Origin: Prorocentrum cordatum
Taxonomy: Eukaryota > Sar > Dinophyceae > Prorocentrales > Prorocentraceae
Assembly (NCBI GenBank): GCA_963575745.1
Contig: CAUYUJ010009546.1
Location: 359,501 to 423,500, forward strand
Reading direction: 5' to 3'
Length of the DNA: 64,000 bases
In this document: piece after piece, positions 41,825 to 51,430 of the stretch
How positions within the stretch are numbered: the stretch's first letter is position 1
Layout of the letters: every line of letters starts with the position of its first letter
Made by a program: the position numbers and the translations under genes
Notes under the pieces: model-generated
What the model saw: only the letters and a program-made list of their open reading frames with translations
Told to the model about the DNA's origin: nothing
The model's database searches: none

Positions 41825-42000
41825 CAAATGTGTCTCTTTTGTCTCTTTTTGTCTTTTTTTGTCTCTTTTTGTCTCTTTTCATGTCGCAATGTCTCTTTTT
41901 GTCTCTTTTTGTCCTTTTTTGTTCTGTGATGGCTGTTGATGGTTGTTAATGGTAGTTGGTGATGGTTGTTGGTGATGACTATTGATGGTTGGTGATCGTT
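41825..42000. repeat. GTCTCTTTTT and GATGGTTGT repeats
   Basis: 41835-41920 is an 11-bp T-rich repeat. 41927-42000 is GATGGTTG-like sequence. No gene. Confidence 0.85.
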
Positions 42001-42159
42001 ACGGATGCTGGCGGCACAACGATTGGGTCCTCAATCGCCGCGCACCGCTGCGACTCCCTCCTCCAGCACCTGGGGTGCAACGCTTTTGGTGGCCTAGCTT
42101 TGGGGCGCGAAACGTGTGAGGTATGAGCGGTGTTGGGTTTTGTTTACGGGCGCGGTACG

Positions 42160-42345
42160 TTGTGCCCGTCGGGGTCGCGCCAGACCGTCGCGATGACGGC
42201 TGGGTCCACCTCCTCCCGCATCGCTGTACAGCGGGACCCACCACGTGGCAGGCACCAGGTGGTCCTGCCACGCAACGAAATACCACGAATCCAGCGGCTG
42301 TATGTCGGGCAGCGGCAGTTCGACCAACATGGGCGCCCACCAAGC
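42160..42345 (-). CDS. Weak candidate minus-strand exon
   Basis: One minus-strand frame reads MLVELPLPDIQPLDSWYF, VAWQDHLVPATWWVPLYSD and AGGGGPS. It is Trp/Tyr/Leu-rich and protein-like, unlike the Arg-rich overlapping frames. No splice border or domain supports it further. Confidence 0.25.
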
Positions 42346-42657
42346 CCGCGGCCACACCGTGGTCCCAGAGACCACGCAAGGGGCCGCGGGTTGGCGCCGC
42401 AGGCCTGCCCCAGCCAAGCCCACTCCCAAAGCTCGCGCGCCGCGCCGCCGCTTCCAGTCCCGATTGCCAGGGCAATCGGGGAGCGACAATCTCGCCGCGG
42501 CGCCTGCAGGCCACGCCCCTGGCCGACTCCAAGGGACGGCCGCCTGGCCGCGCGCGGCCTTTGTGGGGCGCACCACATGGAGCGCGGGCGAATCGATCAT
42601 GGCCGCCATGGCGGCCGCGGGAGGAGCCCAGGCTGCTCGAGCGCCATGCGGAGGGTG

Positions 42658-42750
42658 AATGATGGTGGTGGTGGTGGTGGTGGTGGTGATGGTGGTGGTG
42701 ATGTGGTGGCGTGGTGGTGGTGGTGGTGGTGGTGATGATGATGATGATGC

Positions 42751-42800
<50 letters not shown>

Positions 42801-43012
42801 TTGATGAGGGTGGTGAGATGATGATGATGATGCAGATTATCATGCTGGTAGTGATGATGAAGATGCTGATGATGCTGTTGATGATGATGCTGATGTTGTT
42901 GGTGATGCGGATGCTGATGTTGGTGATGATGGTGATGGCGATGATGATCATGATGGCGATGATGATGTTAATAATGATGATGATGCTGATGATGATGATG
43001 ATGCTCCCAGGG
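42658..43012. repeat. GGT and GAT trinucleotide repeat block
   Basis: GGT-rich to 42735, then GATGATGAT with GCT, GTT and GCG interruptions. Poly-Val, poly-Asp and poly-Met frames are repeat translations. Confidence 0.95.
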
Positions 43013-44270
43013 TGAGGGAGAGGGAGGAGAAGGAGGAGAGGGATATGGATCCGCTACGACAGGAGGGCGAGGGACGGGAGGGGGCCAGTGGGCAGGAAGA
43101 GTTGGAGGTCGAGGGAGGGAGGGGGGGTCGAAAAGATGCCCGCCAAGCGAAACCTCGGCCGACCCACCCAAATCCTTAGAGCAGCAGGCACGAGCCATGA
43201 ATTAGTGCAAGCAGTGTTTGGGGATAGTGATGGAGGGAAGCCGTAGGGAGAAGAGAGGGAGGGAGAAGGAGGATGGAGGAGGGATCGACGGAGGAGGCGG
43301 GGGGAAGGACAGGGAAGAGCCAGGAGGTGTGAAGAGTCGACTCCGCTGGGGTGAGGCGGGACGCCACTCTCCGGGGGGGCCTCCTCCTCCTCCTTCTCGT
43401 CTCCCTCCGCCTCCTCGAGCTTCAATTCTCCTTGAACGGGTCCGCCGAGATATCGCCTGTGGGTGCCGCCATGGCGCAACCTATGGCTATAATGGCGCAA
43501 CCTGTGGCGCAACAAATTGCTCGGTTCGGTTGAGGCTTCATCTGTCTCGCGGCATCTCGCTTTCGTGGTTTCTCGTGGTGCTCGCGGTGTCTTGCGGTGC
43601 CTCGTGGTGTCTCGTGGTGGTGTCTCATAGTGGTGTCGCGGGATGGTGTCTCGTGATGAAGTATCGTGGTGGTGTCTCGTGGTGCTGTCTCGTGATCGTG
43701 GCTCGTGACGGTGTTCCGTGATGTTTCGCGAGATCGATAATGGGATCGATAGTGAGATCGATCGTGAGACCGATGAAAAGATCGATAGAGAGATCGATTG
43801 TACATTCTAACGTGGTATATATATATAGTGAGATCGATAGTGAGATCAATGGTGACATCGATTGTGAGAGGGATAGGAGCAACGATTGCAATATCGATAG
43901 TGGTATTGTGTGTGGGATCGATACTAAGAGAAACAGTGAAATCGATGGTGAGGTCCATTGAGTGAAATCGATTGTGACAATTGTGAGATACATCGTGAGA
44001 TCACTAGTGGTGTCGCTTGTAAGAGCAATGGTGAGATCGATAGCGGGATTGATCGAGTAAGATCGGTCGAGTGAGACGATCCTATGAAACCGATCGAGTG
44101 TGATCGATGATGAAATCGATAGTGAGATCGATAGGGATATTGATAGTAAAACCGATCGGGTGATATCGATAGTGAGTGAGAAGTTGGTTGCTCCCCCCCG
44201 AACCTCCTTATCACCCGAAGGGTGGTCGTATAGGTAAAATGGCGAAACCTGTGGAGCTACTCCTCGTCTC
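43013..44270. other. No supportable gene; GAGATCGATAGT repeat
   Basis: 43015-43440 is purine-rich with short CTCC tracts. 43560-43715 is a TCTCGTGGTG repeat. 43735-44175 is a degenerate 10-11 bp GAGATCGATA repeat, open on the minus strand as a Thr/Ile/Asp-rich frame. Confidence 0.7.
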
Positions 44271-44273
44271 CAG

Positions 44274-44383
44274 ACAGCCGTTTTGGCTCAGAAGTATATT
44301 GAGGAGAGCGCCGGCGCTGCGGCTTCTTCCGAGCAGATGTTCGTCGAGCAGATTGCGTCGGCGCTGCGGCTGCTTCCGCTGCC
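44274..44383 (+). CDS. Exon 1 (of those visible) of the 44.3-48.4 kb gene
   Basis: After CTCGTCTCCAG the frame reads TAVLAQKYIEESAGAAASSE then QMFVEQIASALRLLPLP in phase 0. The helical, acidic composition is protein-like. The 3' border is uncertain. The opening bases resemble the spliced leader (AGCCGTTTTGGCTCA), but they are part of the coding frame and follow a good acceptor. Confidence 0.45.
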
Positions 44384-44479
44384 GTCGGACCATCCTCCTT
44401 CTCTTCTCGCTCATCTTCCCCATCGTCCTCCTCGCTCCCTTCCCGCTCCACCTTCGAAGCCTCCCCCTCATTCCTCAAG

Positions 44480-44587
44480 GACCATCGGAAGATGACTTTC
44501 GTGCTGTGCAACTGGGACACGCACGGCTCGAAGCGCGTGCGTGGCCTGGGCGAGTTCATCATGAGGAGCCAGACTCGAAGTATGAAT
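44480..44587 (+). CDS. Exon 2 of the 44.3-48.4 kb gene
   Basis: After CATTCCTCAAG the frame reads DHRKMTFVLCNWDTHGSK then RVRGLGEFIMRSQTRSMN and ends at a strong GTGAGG donor (44588). The start and end are both in phase 0. No domain is recognised. An overlapping frame is also open, so confidence is moderate. Confidence 0.45.
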
Positions 44588-44840
44588 GTGAGGATGAAGG
44601 AAAGAAGGAGGATGATGAGGCCTAAAGGGAGGGAAGGGGGAGAATGAAGAGGATGCGGGAGGATGCGTGATGCATTAAAAGCAGTCGGAGGATGACCAGG
44701 AGAAAAAACAGGAGCAGCAGGAGGACGACGACGACGGGAGGAGGGGAGGAGGCTGAGCAAGATGGCGAGGAGCAGGATGGCCGATCACCAATGAAAACGG
44801 AGGGGGGGTGAGAGTCGAGAGGGTGACCCCGCTCCCGTAG

Positions 44841-44931
44841 GAGCGGCTGGCATCGGCCCCTGCGCAAGCTGGCGAACCTCAAGGAGGACATGATCTTCGA
44901 GGTTCCCGAGGTTGAACGGGCTGTATTCAAG
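44841..44931 (+). CDS. Exon 3 of the 44.3-48.4 kb gene
   Basis: The frame reads PLRKLANLKEDMIFEVPEVE then RAVFK and ends at AAG before GTGCTA (44932) in phase 0. The acceptor could be CCGTAG at 44840 or GCGCAAG at 44868; the second keeps phase with exon 2. The following intron is CTC-rich. Confidence 0.5.
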
Positions 44932-45181
44932 GTGCTACTTATCTGTTTCCTCCTCCGCATCCTCCCCTCTTCCCCCTCCTGCTCCTCCTCCTGCCCCTCC
45001 TCCTCCTCTTCCTCCTCCTGCTGGTCCTCCTCCTCCTCCTCCGCCTCCTCCTCCTCTCCTCCTGCTCCTCCTCCTCCTGGACCTCCTCTTCCTCGCCCAT
45101 CCTCCCTTCTCCCTCCTTCTTTTTACTGCCCGCATTCTCCCCCATGTTCCTCCCCCATCCTCCTCCTGCCTTTCCCCATCG

Positions 45182-45338
45182 GTGCTGGACTGCGACGCGC
45201 GGCACGCGTGCAGGGAGGCCAAGAAGATCGTCGACCTGCTGGCCGGATGGCGCCGTGTCGTGCGGACCCTGGGGAACAAACGTCCACCTGGGACGAGGAG
45301 AGGGATGGCCCTCCCCCTCAACGAAGAGGGGGGGAAGG
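45182..45338 (+). CDS. Exon 4 of the 44.3-48.4 kb gene, borders uncertain
   Basis: The best frame reads VLDCDARHACREAKKIVD then LLAGWRRVVRTLGNK. A GTGAGT donor lies at 45339. No canonical acceptor AG sits before the first residues, and the phase to the next exon does not fit this frame exactly, so the true borders differ somewhat. The downstream intron is GGA-rich. Confidence 0.4.
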
Positions 45339-45339
45339 G

Positions 45340-45900
45340 TGAGTGTTCATGATGGGAATGGAGGGGTATTTCTCGGATAATGATCGGGGGGGGCAGAGGG
45401 GTAGATGAGAAAAAAGGGGGACGATCAATGGAAGGATGAGGAGAAGGAGAAGGAGAAGGAGGAGGGGGATAGGAGGAGGGGGATAATGAGGAGGAGGATA
45501 GGAGGAGGAGGAGGACGACGACGAGGAGCAAAATGAGGAGGGGGGGGAGGTGCAGGAGGAGGAGGAGGACGACAACAATGACGACTAGGGGGAGGAGGAT
45601 GAGGAGGCAGAGGAGCAGAAGGACGAGGAAGAGGCAGAGGATGCAGAGAAGGAAGAGGAAGAGGAGGAGGAGGAGGAGTATCCAGGAGAAGGAGAAGTAG
45701 GAGGAGAAGAAGGAGAAGGTGATGGAGGAGGAGGAGGAGGAGGAGAAGGAGGAGGAGGAGGAGGTGAAGAAGGATGAGGATGATGATGATGATGATGATG
45801 AAGAAGATTATGATGATGATGATGATGATGATGAGGAGGAGGAGGAGGAGGAGAAGAAGGAGGAGGAGGAGGAGGAGTATGGAGGAGGGAGCCCCGCCAG
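45340..45900 (+). repeat. Purine-rich intron (GGA, GAT)
   Basis: GAGGA-rich throughout, with GATGATGATG near 45780-45830, ending AGCCCCGCCAG. Poly-Glu and poly-Asp frames are repeat translations. Confidence 0.8.
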
Positions 45901-46031
45901 GAACAATTACGCCATCCCCGACGACCTCCGGCGCGAGATGATGCCTGGCCCACGGTTGCTCGCCCGCGACTTCTTCAGGGACTCTTCGAGCAGCGACGAG
46001 TCCCTGGAGTCGCTCACCGACCCCGACGCAG
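45901..46031 (+). CDS. Exon 5 of the 44.3-48.4 kb gene
   Basis: Bounded by CCCCGCCAG and a GTGACG donor (46032). It reads NNYAIPDDLRREMMPGPRLL, ARDFFRDSSSSDES and LESLTDPDA. It leaves one base of a codon, completed by the next exon at 46241. The Ser/Asp/Glu-rich end looks disordered. Confidence 0.6.
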
Positions 46032-46099
46032 GTGACGACGACGAGAGGAGGGGGAGGAGGAGGAGGAAGAGGAGGAGGAGGAGGAGGAGGAGGAGGAGG

Positions 46100-46139
<40 letters not shown>

Positions 46140-46240
46140 CGAGGAAAAGGAGGAGGAGGAAGGAGGGGAAGGAGGAGGAGAAGGAGGAGGAGAAGGAGGA
46201 GCAGGGGGGGCGATTTTTCGATCGAGGTTCGAACTTCTAG

Positions 46241-46365
46241 GTTCGAGAAGCTTCTGGACTTTTTTCGCCCTTTTCGGGTTCTCCAGGAAGCACCTTGTGG
46301 CCGCGGCTGGGACCACCTCGAAAATCTGGCCCAAAGGCACCCCTGGCGGGGCCGAGGGAGATGAG
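46241..46365 (+). CDS. Exon 6 of the 44.3-48.4 kb gene
   Basis: After GAACTTCTAG the phase set by exon 5 gives SRSFWTFFALFGFSRKHL then VAAAGTTSKIWPKGTPGG, with a hydrophobic aromatic start. The intron before it (46032-46240) is GT-AG and GGA-rich. The 3' border is uncertain; the frame stays open to 46390. Other frames are also open here, but only this one fits the phase. Confidence 0.5.
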
Positions 46366-46479
46366 GGGAAAGGAGGAAGAGGACACTGAGAAGAGCGAGG
46401 GGAGGGAAGAGGAGGAAAGCGGAAATGGGGAGGTGGAGATGAGGGAGAGGGCCATAGGGTGGGCAGCTCCGAGGAGGAG

Positions 46480-47451
46480 GAGGAGGAGGAAGAGGAGGCT
46501 GGCTGGAGGAAAACGGCGAGGGGGAACGACGACGACGACGAAGCAGGCGAGCACGAGCCCCTGGAGGACGTGTCAGACGAGTCCGAGTGGGACGTGGCCG
46601 AGGAGCCCCGCCAGGATGGCGGCGAGGGCTCGAGCTGGTCGAAGATCGAGGAGGCGTACTGGACCGAAGATATCACGGACGTGGACTTCAAGATGGTGGA
46701 CGGGTGGGCAAAACGGACATGCGATGACAACTGGGCGGACGAGGTCGTCTCGTCAACAGCTGGGGTCGCAGTTTTCGTCTGGTCTGACGGGGACAGGTGG
46801 CTCGCCGAGGGGGTCTCGTACGACGAGGTGAAGAACCCAGCCGGTGCGGCTGATGCGGCTGCCGTCCAGCACGTAGCGACTCCGGCGAGGGCGGGGAAGG
46901 GCAGCGGCAAGGGCAAGGGCAAGGGCAGGGGCAAGTCTGGCAAGGGCAAGTCCAGCAGGGGCTCCAAGGGCAAGGCCGACAACGGCCCCCCGAGCACTGG
47001 CAAGGCAGACAACGGCAAGGGCGAGGACAAGTCCGACAACGGCAAGGGCAAGGCCGACAAAGGCAAGGGCAAGAAGAACGCTGCCGACAAGGGCCCCCCG
47101 AGCGCTGGCAAGGCAGACAACGGCAAGGGCGAGGACAAGTCCGACAACGGCAAGGGCAAGGCCGACAAAGGCAAGGGCAAGAAGAACGCTGCCGACGACT
47201 GTGGCGAGACGGCGTCCGAGAGCGTGGACCTGACTGCAGGCGTGGACAAGTCCGACTACGTGTCTGAGGCCCGCTGGTGCAGACTGAGCGGCAAGAGGGC
47301 GTCTGCTGGTTCGAGCATGGACCACCTGCAGGTCGCAGGCAAGAAGCTCAAGGTGTCCGACGATGGCGACAAGGATGCGGGCGTCGCCGTGGAGGACGAG
47401 AACAGCATCGAGACGTGCAGGCAGGTCTGTGAGAGGAGCGGCTCGTGGAAG
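46480..47451 (+). CDS. Exon 7 of the 44.3-48.4 kb gene: acidic domain and Lys/Gly repeats
   Basis: A long frame begins in Glu-rich sequence and continues DVSDESEWDVAEEPRQDG, WSKIEEAYWTEDITDVDF, ADEVVSSTAGVAVFVWSDGD, then Lys/Gly-rich repeats of GKGKGKADNGKGEDKSDN type. A 108-bp unit (36 codons) is tandemly duplicated at about 46981-47196. After the repeats comes ARWCRLSGKRASAGSSMDHL and CRQVCERSGSWK, ending in phase 0 at AAG before GTCCAA (47452). The acidic and basic halves suggest a nucleic-acid- or chromatin-associated disordered protein, which is only an inference. The 5' border is uncertain. Confidence 0.6.
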
Positions 47452-47776
47452 GTCCAACGGCGCGCGCAAGCACTCGCCTGCCTCCACCCTCGTTCTCGTA
47501 TTCAGGGCTGGACCTAAACGTTGTGTTCGTGTTGTTGTCGTTTTGTTGTTCGTTTTGTCCTACCTGTTGTCCTGCGCCCCCCTGCCAAAACGAGAAACAA
47601 AACGCAGCCGAAATGCAGCAAAACAGCTTTTAGGTCCAGCACTGCTCGCACTCGCACTCGTACGCCGACGTGGACAAAGGAAAGGGGGATCTGGAGGGCA
47701 CCCCCCTGCTCCTCATCTTTGACCGCGTCGTCGACTTAGTCGCCCCCCTTAAGTCCCGTCGATTTGGCAGCCGCAG
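47452..47776 (+). other. GT-AG intron
   Basis: Starts GTCCAACGG and ends GCAGCCGCAG. It joins exons 7 and 8 in phase 0. T-rich sequence with GTTGTTCGTT lies near 47520-47560. This intron, unlike others here, holds no long simple repeat. Confidence 0.6.
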
Positions 47777-48397
47777 GTGCTGATCAGCCCTAGGCCGAAG
47801 ATCGACGGGTGGGAGTGCGCAATCCGCCACGGCACGAGGCAAGTGTGGACGAAATTCTCAAACGCCAGAGCCCCCGTCTCAGACACCCTGATCGGGGCGG
47901 TGCAGCACGCCAACAAGCTCATGCAGAAGATGATCAAAGCTCATGATGTGCCCAAAGATGCAGATGAGGGCGCCAGTTCGGACGATCCTCCCAAGGGGAA
48001 GGACAAGAAGTCCAAGGGCGGCAAATCTGGCGGCAAGGGGAAGAAGAAGTCCAAGGGCGGCAAGTCTGGCGGCAAGGGCAAGAAGGCAAAAGGTGGCAAG
48101 GCCGAGGGCGAGAAGGAGAACAAGAAGGAGAGCGATGACGACGATGCCCCCGGGAACGACAAGGAAATTGAGAAGGACGAGGGCCCAGAGAGCGTCAATG
48201 AGAATGATAAGAAGGACGAGCTCTCGAGCTGGAGGACTTCGACGCAGCTGGAGGACTTCGACACGCAGCTGGAGGACTTCGACGAGGAGGCGGCTGCGGC
48301 TGCGGCGGCGCCTGTGGAGGCGGCTGCGGCGGCGCCTGTGGCTGCGGCGCCGGACGAGCCTGCGGCGCCGGACGAGCCTGCGGCAGCGGGCGAGTGA
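47777..48397 (+). CDS. Exon 8, terminal, of the 44.3-48.4 kb gene
   Basis: Reads VLISPRPKIDGWECAIRHG, TRQVWTKFSNARAPVSDTLI, GAVQHANKLMQKMIKAHDVP, then Lys/Gly repeats (KSKGGKSGGKGKK), an acidic segment, twice STQLEDFD-like, and an Ala/Pro/Glu tail, stopping at TGA 48395. The globular start followed by repeats of the same character as exon 7 supports one gene. No known domain. Confidence 0.6.
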   Translation: MLISPRPKIDGWECAIRHGTRQVWTKFSNARAPVSDTLIGAVQHANKLMQKMIKAHDVPKDADEGASSDDPPKGKDKKSKGGKSGGKGKKKSKGGKSGGKGKKAKGGKAEGEKENKKESDDDDAPGNDKEIEKDEGPESVNENDKKDELSSWRTSTQLEDFDTQLEDFDEEAAAAAAAPVEAAAAAPVAAAPDEPAAPDEPAAAGE

Positions 48398-48852
48398 GCG
48401 CACGGCAGCTCAGTTTTAAATTCTTGACGCTTCGCGTATCCCCACCAGCCCATCCCGAAACAGCTACTTTTACTGAGCCCTACCGAATGTCGTGGCTTTC
48501 GCGCTTACCTCCTCATGCCCTCGCCTATCTCCTCTCGTTGCTCCTAATTCCTACTTGCTTCCTTTTACTTCTTCCTTGTGGGAGGAGTGGGAGGAGGATG
48601 GGGCGGAGGAGGAGAAAGAGAAGGCGGTGGGGCGAGAGAGGAAGAAAGCGATAACGACGACGACGACGACGACGACGACGGCGATGACCACGACAATGAC
48701 GACGCACCCGACGACGACGAAGACGACGACCACGAAGACGACGCCGATGACGACGACGAAGGAGGAGGAGGAAGAAAGAGGGCGAACAGAAGAGCCATAA
48801 GCCTTTTGAGTGACTCTCGGAGTCTCCTCTGGTTTCTTGGAAGTGCAAGGGG

Positions 48853-48897
<45 letters not shown>

Positions 48898-49050
48898 GGA
48901 GGAGGAGGAGGAGGAGGAGGAGGAGGAGGAGGCGGGGGAGAGTAAAGAGAGAGGAGGAGGAGGAGGAGGAGGAGGAGGAGGAGGAGGAGGAGGAAATTAT
49001 CCAAGTGCGACCCTACCTAGGAGTTGGAACCCCTAGGAAAGCAGCATTTG
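48398..49050. other. Trinucleotide blocks downstream of the gene
   Basis: 48575-48660 is GGA-rich, 48655-48765 is GAC-rich, 48855-48900 is GAT, and 48897-48990 is GGA. A candidate 3' UTR lies at 48398-48560. Poly-Asp, poly-Glu and poly-Val frames are repeat translations. Confidence 0.8.
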
Positions 49051-49057
49051 TAGTAAC

Positions 49058-49520
49058 AGTAACGCTAAGCTAACGCTAAGCTACTGCTAAGCTAAAGCTA
49101 AGCTAAAGCTAAGCTAAAGCTAAGCTAAAGCTAAGCCACAGCTAAGCTAAAGCTAAGCTAAAGCTAAACTAAAGCTAAGCTAAAGCTAAGCCACAGCTAA
49201 GCTAAAGCTAAGCTGAAGCTAAGCTAAAGCTAAACTAAAGCTAAGCTAAATTGGAGCAACAGCTAAGCTACAGCTAAGCTAAAGCTAAGCTAAAACTAAG
49301 CTGAAGCTAAGCTACAGCTAAGCTACAGCTAAGCCAAAGCTAAGCTAAAGCTAAGCTAAAGCTAAGCTGCAGCTAAGCTCAAGCTAAGCTCAAGCTGAGC
49401 TAAAGCTAAGCTAAATCTAAGCTAAGCTCTAAACGAAAAGCTAAGCGAAACGCTAAGCGAAACGCTAAGCTTAAGCTAAGCTACAGCTAAGCTAAAGCTA
49501 AAGCTAAAGCTAAAGCTCCC
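49058..49520. repeat. AGCTAA hexamer satellite
   Basis: About 460 bp built from AAGCTAAGCTAAAGCTAAGC with variants (GCTACA, GCTGAA, GCCACA). It contains many AGCT palindromes and stop codons in every frame. Confidence 0.95.
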
Positions 49521-49790
49521 AGGGGACTGGGGGGAACCGCTCCCAGGGGACTGGGGGAACCGCCCGGGGCGCTTTCCACTGCCCGGCCCCTTTAAGCTAA
49601 GAGAGTAAGAACCCTTCTAGGCAGAGCCTAGGTAGGGAAAAAACATTACGATCAGAAGAGCCTCCTCGGATGTCTCTTGTTCCCAACCATTCTGTGGTGT
49701 TGGGCCCTCGTTTTGAACGGACGGCCCCCGCGTCTCTTCCTTCCTTCATCCCCCCCCTCCCCCCTCAATCACCATCATTAGCAACATCAC
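49521..49790. other. Transition between satellites, no gene seen
   Basis: Has a short GGGGACTGGGGGAACCGC duplication (49515-49565) and then unremarkable sequence leading into the 78-bp array. Confidence 0.5.
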
Positions 49791-49794
49791 CCGT

Positions 49795-51430
49795 TCAGCA
49801 CACCCTTCATATGTTTCGGGGCCCCATAGGGAGCTCCTCCGATGGTCCCAGTGAGACCGCCCGCATGCGCCACGCACCACCCAGTACAGCGCTTCGCGGC
49901 CCCACAGGGAGATCAACCGACGGCCCCAGTGGGACCGTCCGCATGCGTCGCGCACCACCCAGCACAGCGTTTCGTGGCCCCATAAGGAGATCCACCGAAG
50001 GTCCCAGCAGCACCGCCTGCATGCGTCACGCACCACCCCGTAAAGCGTTTCGTGGCCCCATAGGGAGTTCCACCGAAGGTCCCAATGAGACCGCCCGCAT
50101 GCGCCACGCACACCCAATACAGCCATTCGTAGCTCCATAGGGAGCTCGACCGAAAGCCCCAGTGGCACCGCCCGCATGCGTCACGCACCACCCAGTACAG
50201 CGTTTCGTGGCTCTATATAGGGAGCTACACCGAAGGCCCCAATGGGACCGCCCGCATGCGTAACGGACCACACAGTACAGCGCTTCGTGGCCTCATGCGG
50301 AGCTCCACCGACGGCCCCAGTGGGGGCGCCCGCATGCGCTACGCACCACCCAGTACAACGCTTCGTGGCCCCATGCGGAGATCCACCGACGGCGCCAGCG
50401 CCACCGCCCGCATGCGTCACGCACCAACCAGTGCAACGATTCGTGACCCTATAGAGAGCCCCACCGAAGGTCCCAATGGGACCACCCGCATGCGCCACGC
50501 ACCACCCAGTACAAGGTCTCGTGGCCCATGGGGAGCTCTACAGACGGCCTTCGCGGCACCGCCCGCATGCGCCAAGCGCCACCCAGCACAGCGTTCCGTG
50601 TCCCCAAATAGGGGAACCCACCGACGGACCCAGTGGGACCGCCCGCATGCGCCACGCATCACCCATTACAACGCTTCGTGGCACCATAGGGAGATCAACC
50701 GACGGCCCCAGTGTGACCGCCCGCATGCGCCCCGCACGCCCAGTACAGCGTTTCGTGGCCCCACAAGGGGATCAACCGAAGGTCCAACTATCACCGCCCG
50801 CTTGCGTTCGCACACCCAGTGCAACGCTTCGTGGCCCACAGGGAGCCCCACCGAAGGTCCCAGTCGCACGGCCTGCGTGCGTCGCCCCCTCCCAGTACAG
50901 CGTTTCGTGGCCCCACAGGGAGCCCCACCGAAAGTCCCAATGGGACCGCCCTCAGGCGCCCCGCACACCAAGTACAGCGCGTCGAACGTGGCCCCACAGG
51001 GGGCCCCACCGGAGGTCCCAGTGGGACCGCCCGCACGCGTCACACACCACCCAGTACAGCGTTTCGCGGCTCCATAGGGAGCTCCACCGATTCGTGGCCC
51101 CATGAGAGCCCCATCGAATGCCCCAGTGGTAAAGTACACATGCGTTCCCCGCACACAGCACAACGTTTCGTGGCCCCATAGAGGGCTCCGCCGAAGGCCC
51201 CAGCGGCAAAGTCCGCATGCGCCCCCCCCCCCACCCAATACAACGTCTCGTGGCACATAAGGAGCTCCAACGAATGTCCCACGGGCAAAGTCCGCATGCG
51301 TCCCCCCCACCCACCACAACGTTTCGTGGCCCACGGGGGGCTCAACCGAATGCCCCAATGGCAAACTTCGCATGCGTCTCCCCCGCCCAGTGCAATGCTT
51401 CGTGGCCCCATAGGGAGCCCCACCGAATAC
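49795..51430. repeat. 78-bp satellite, about 21 copies
   Basis: Core GCATGCG recurs at 49863, 49941, 50019 and 50097, giving a 78-bp period, with occasional 77-bp or shorter units later. Consensus parts are TTCGTGGCCCCATAGGGAG, CCGAAGGTCCCA, ACCGCCCGCATGCG and CACGCACCACCCAGTACAGC. The period is divisible by three, and long frames exist on both strands (GATKRCTGWCVTHAGG-like on minus). Confidence 0.95.

Noticed and set aside
44265-44292. Spliced-leader-like AGCCGTTTTGGCTCA before exon 44274
   Set aside because: It lies inside a convincing coding frame after a good splice acceptor and has extra bases compared with the leader. I read it as exon sequence.
46014-47249. A 411-residue minus-strand frame opposite the Lys/Gly-rich exon
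   Set aside because: Low-complexity Ser/Pro/Leu shadow of the plus-strand exon, which has phase-consistent splice junctions.
49058-49520. Telomeric repeat
   Set aside because: The unit AGCTAA differs from the TTTAGGG type expected for dinoflagellates and the tract is internal.
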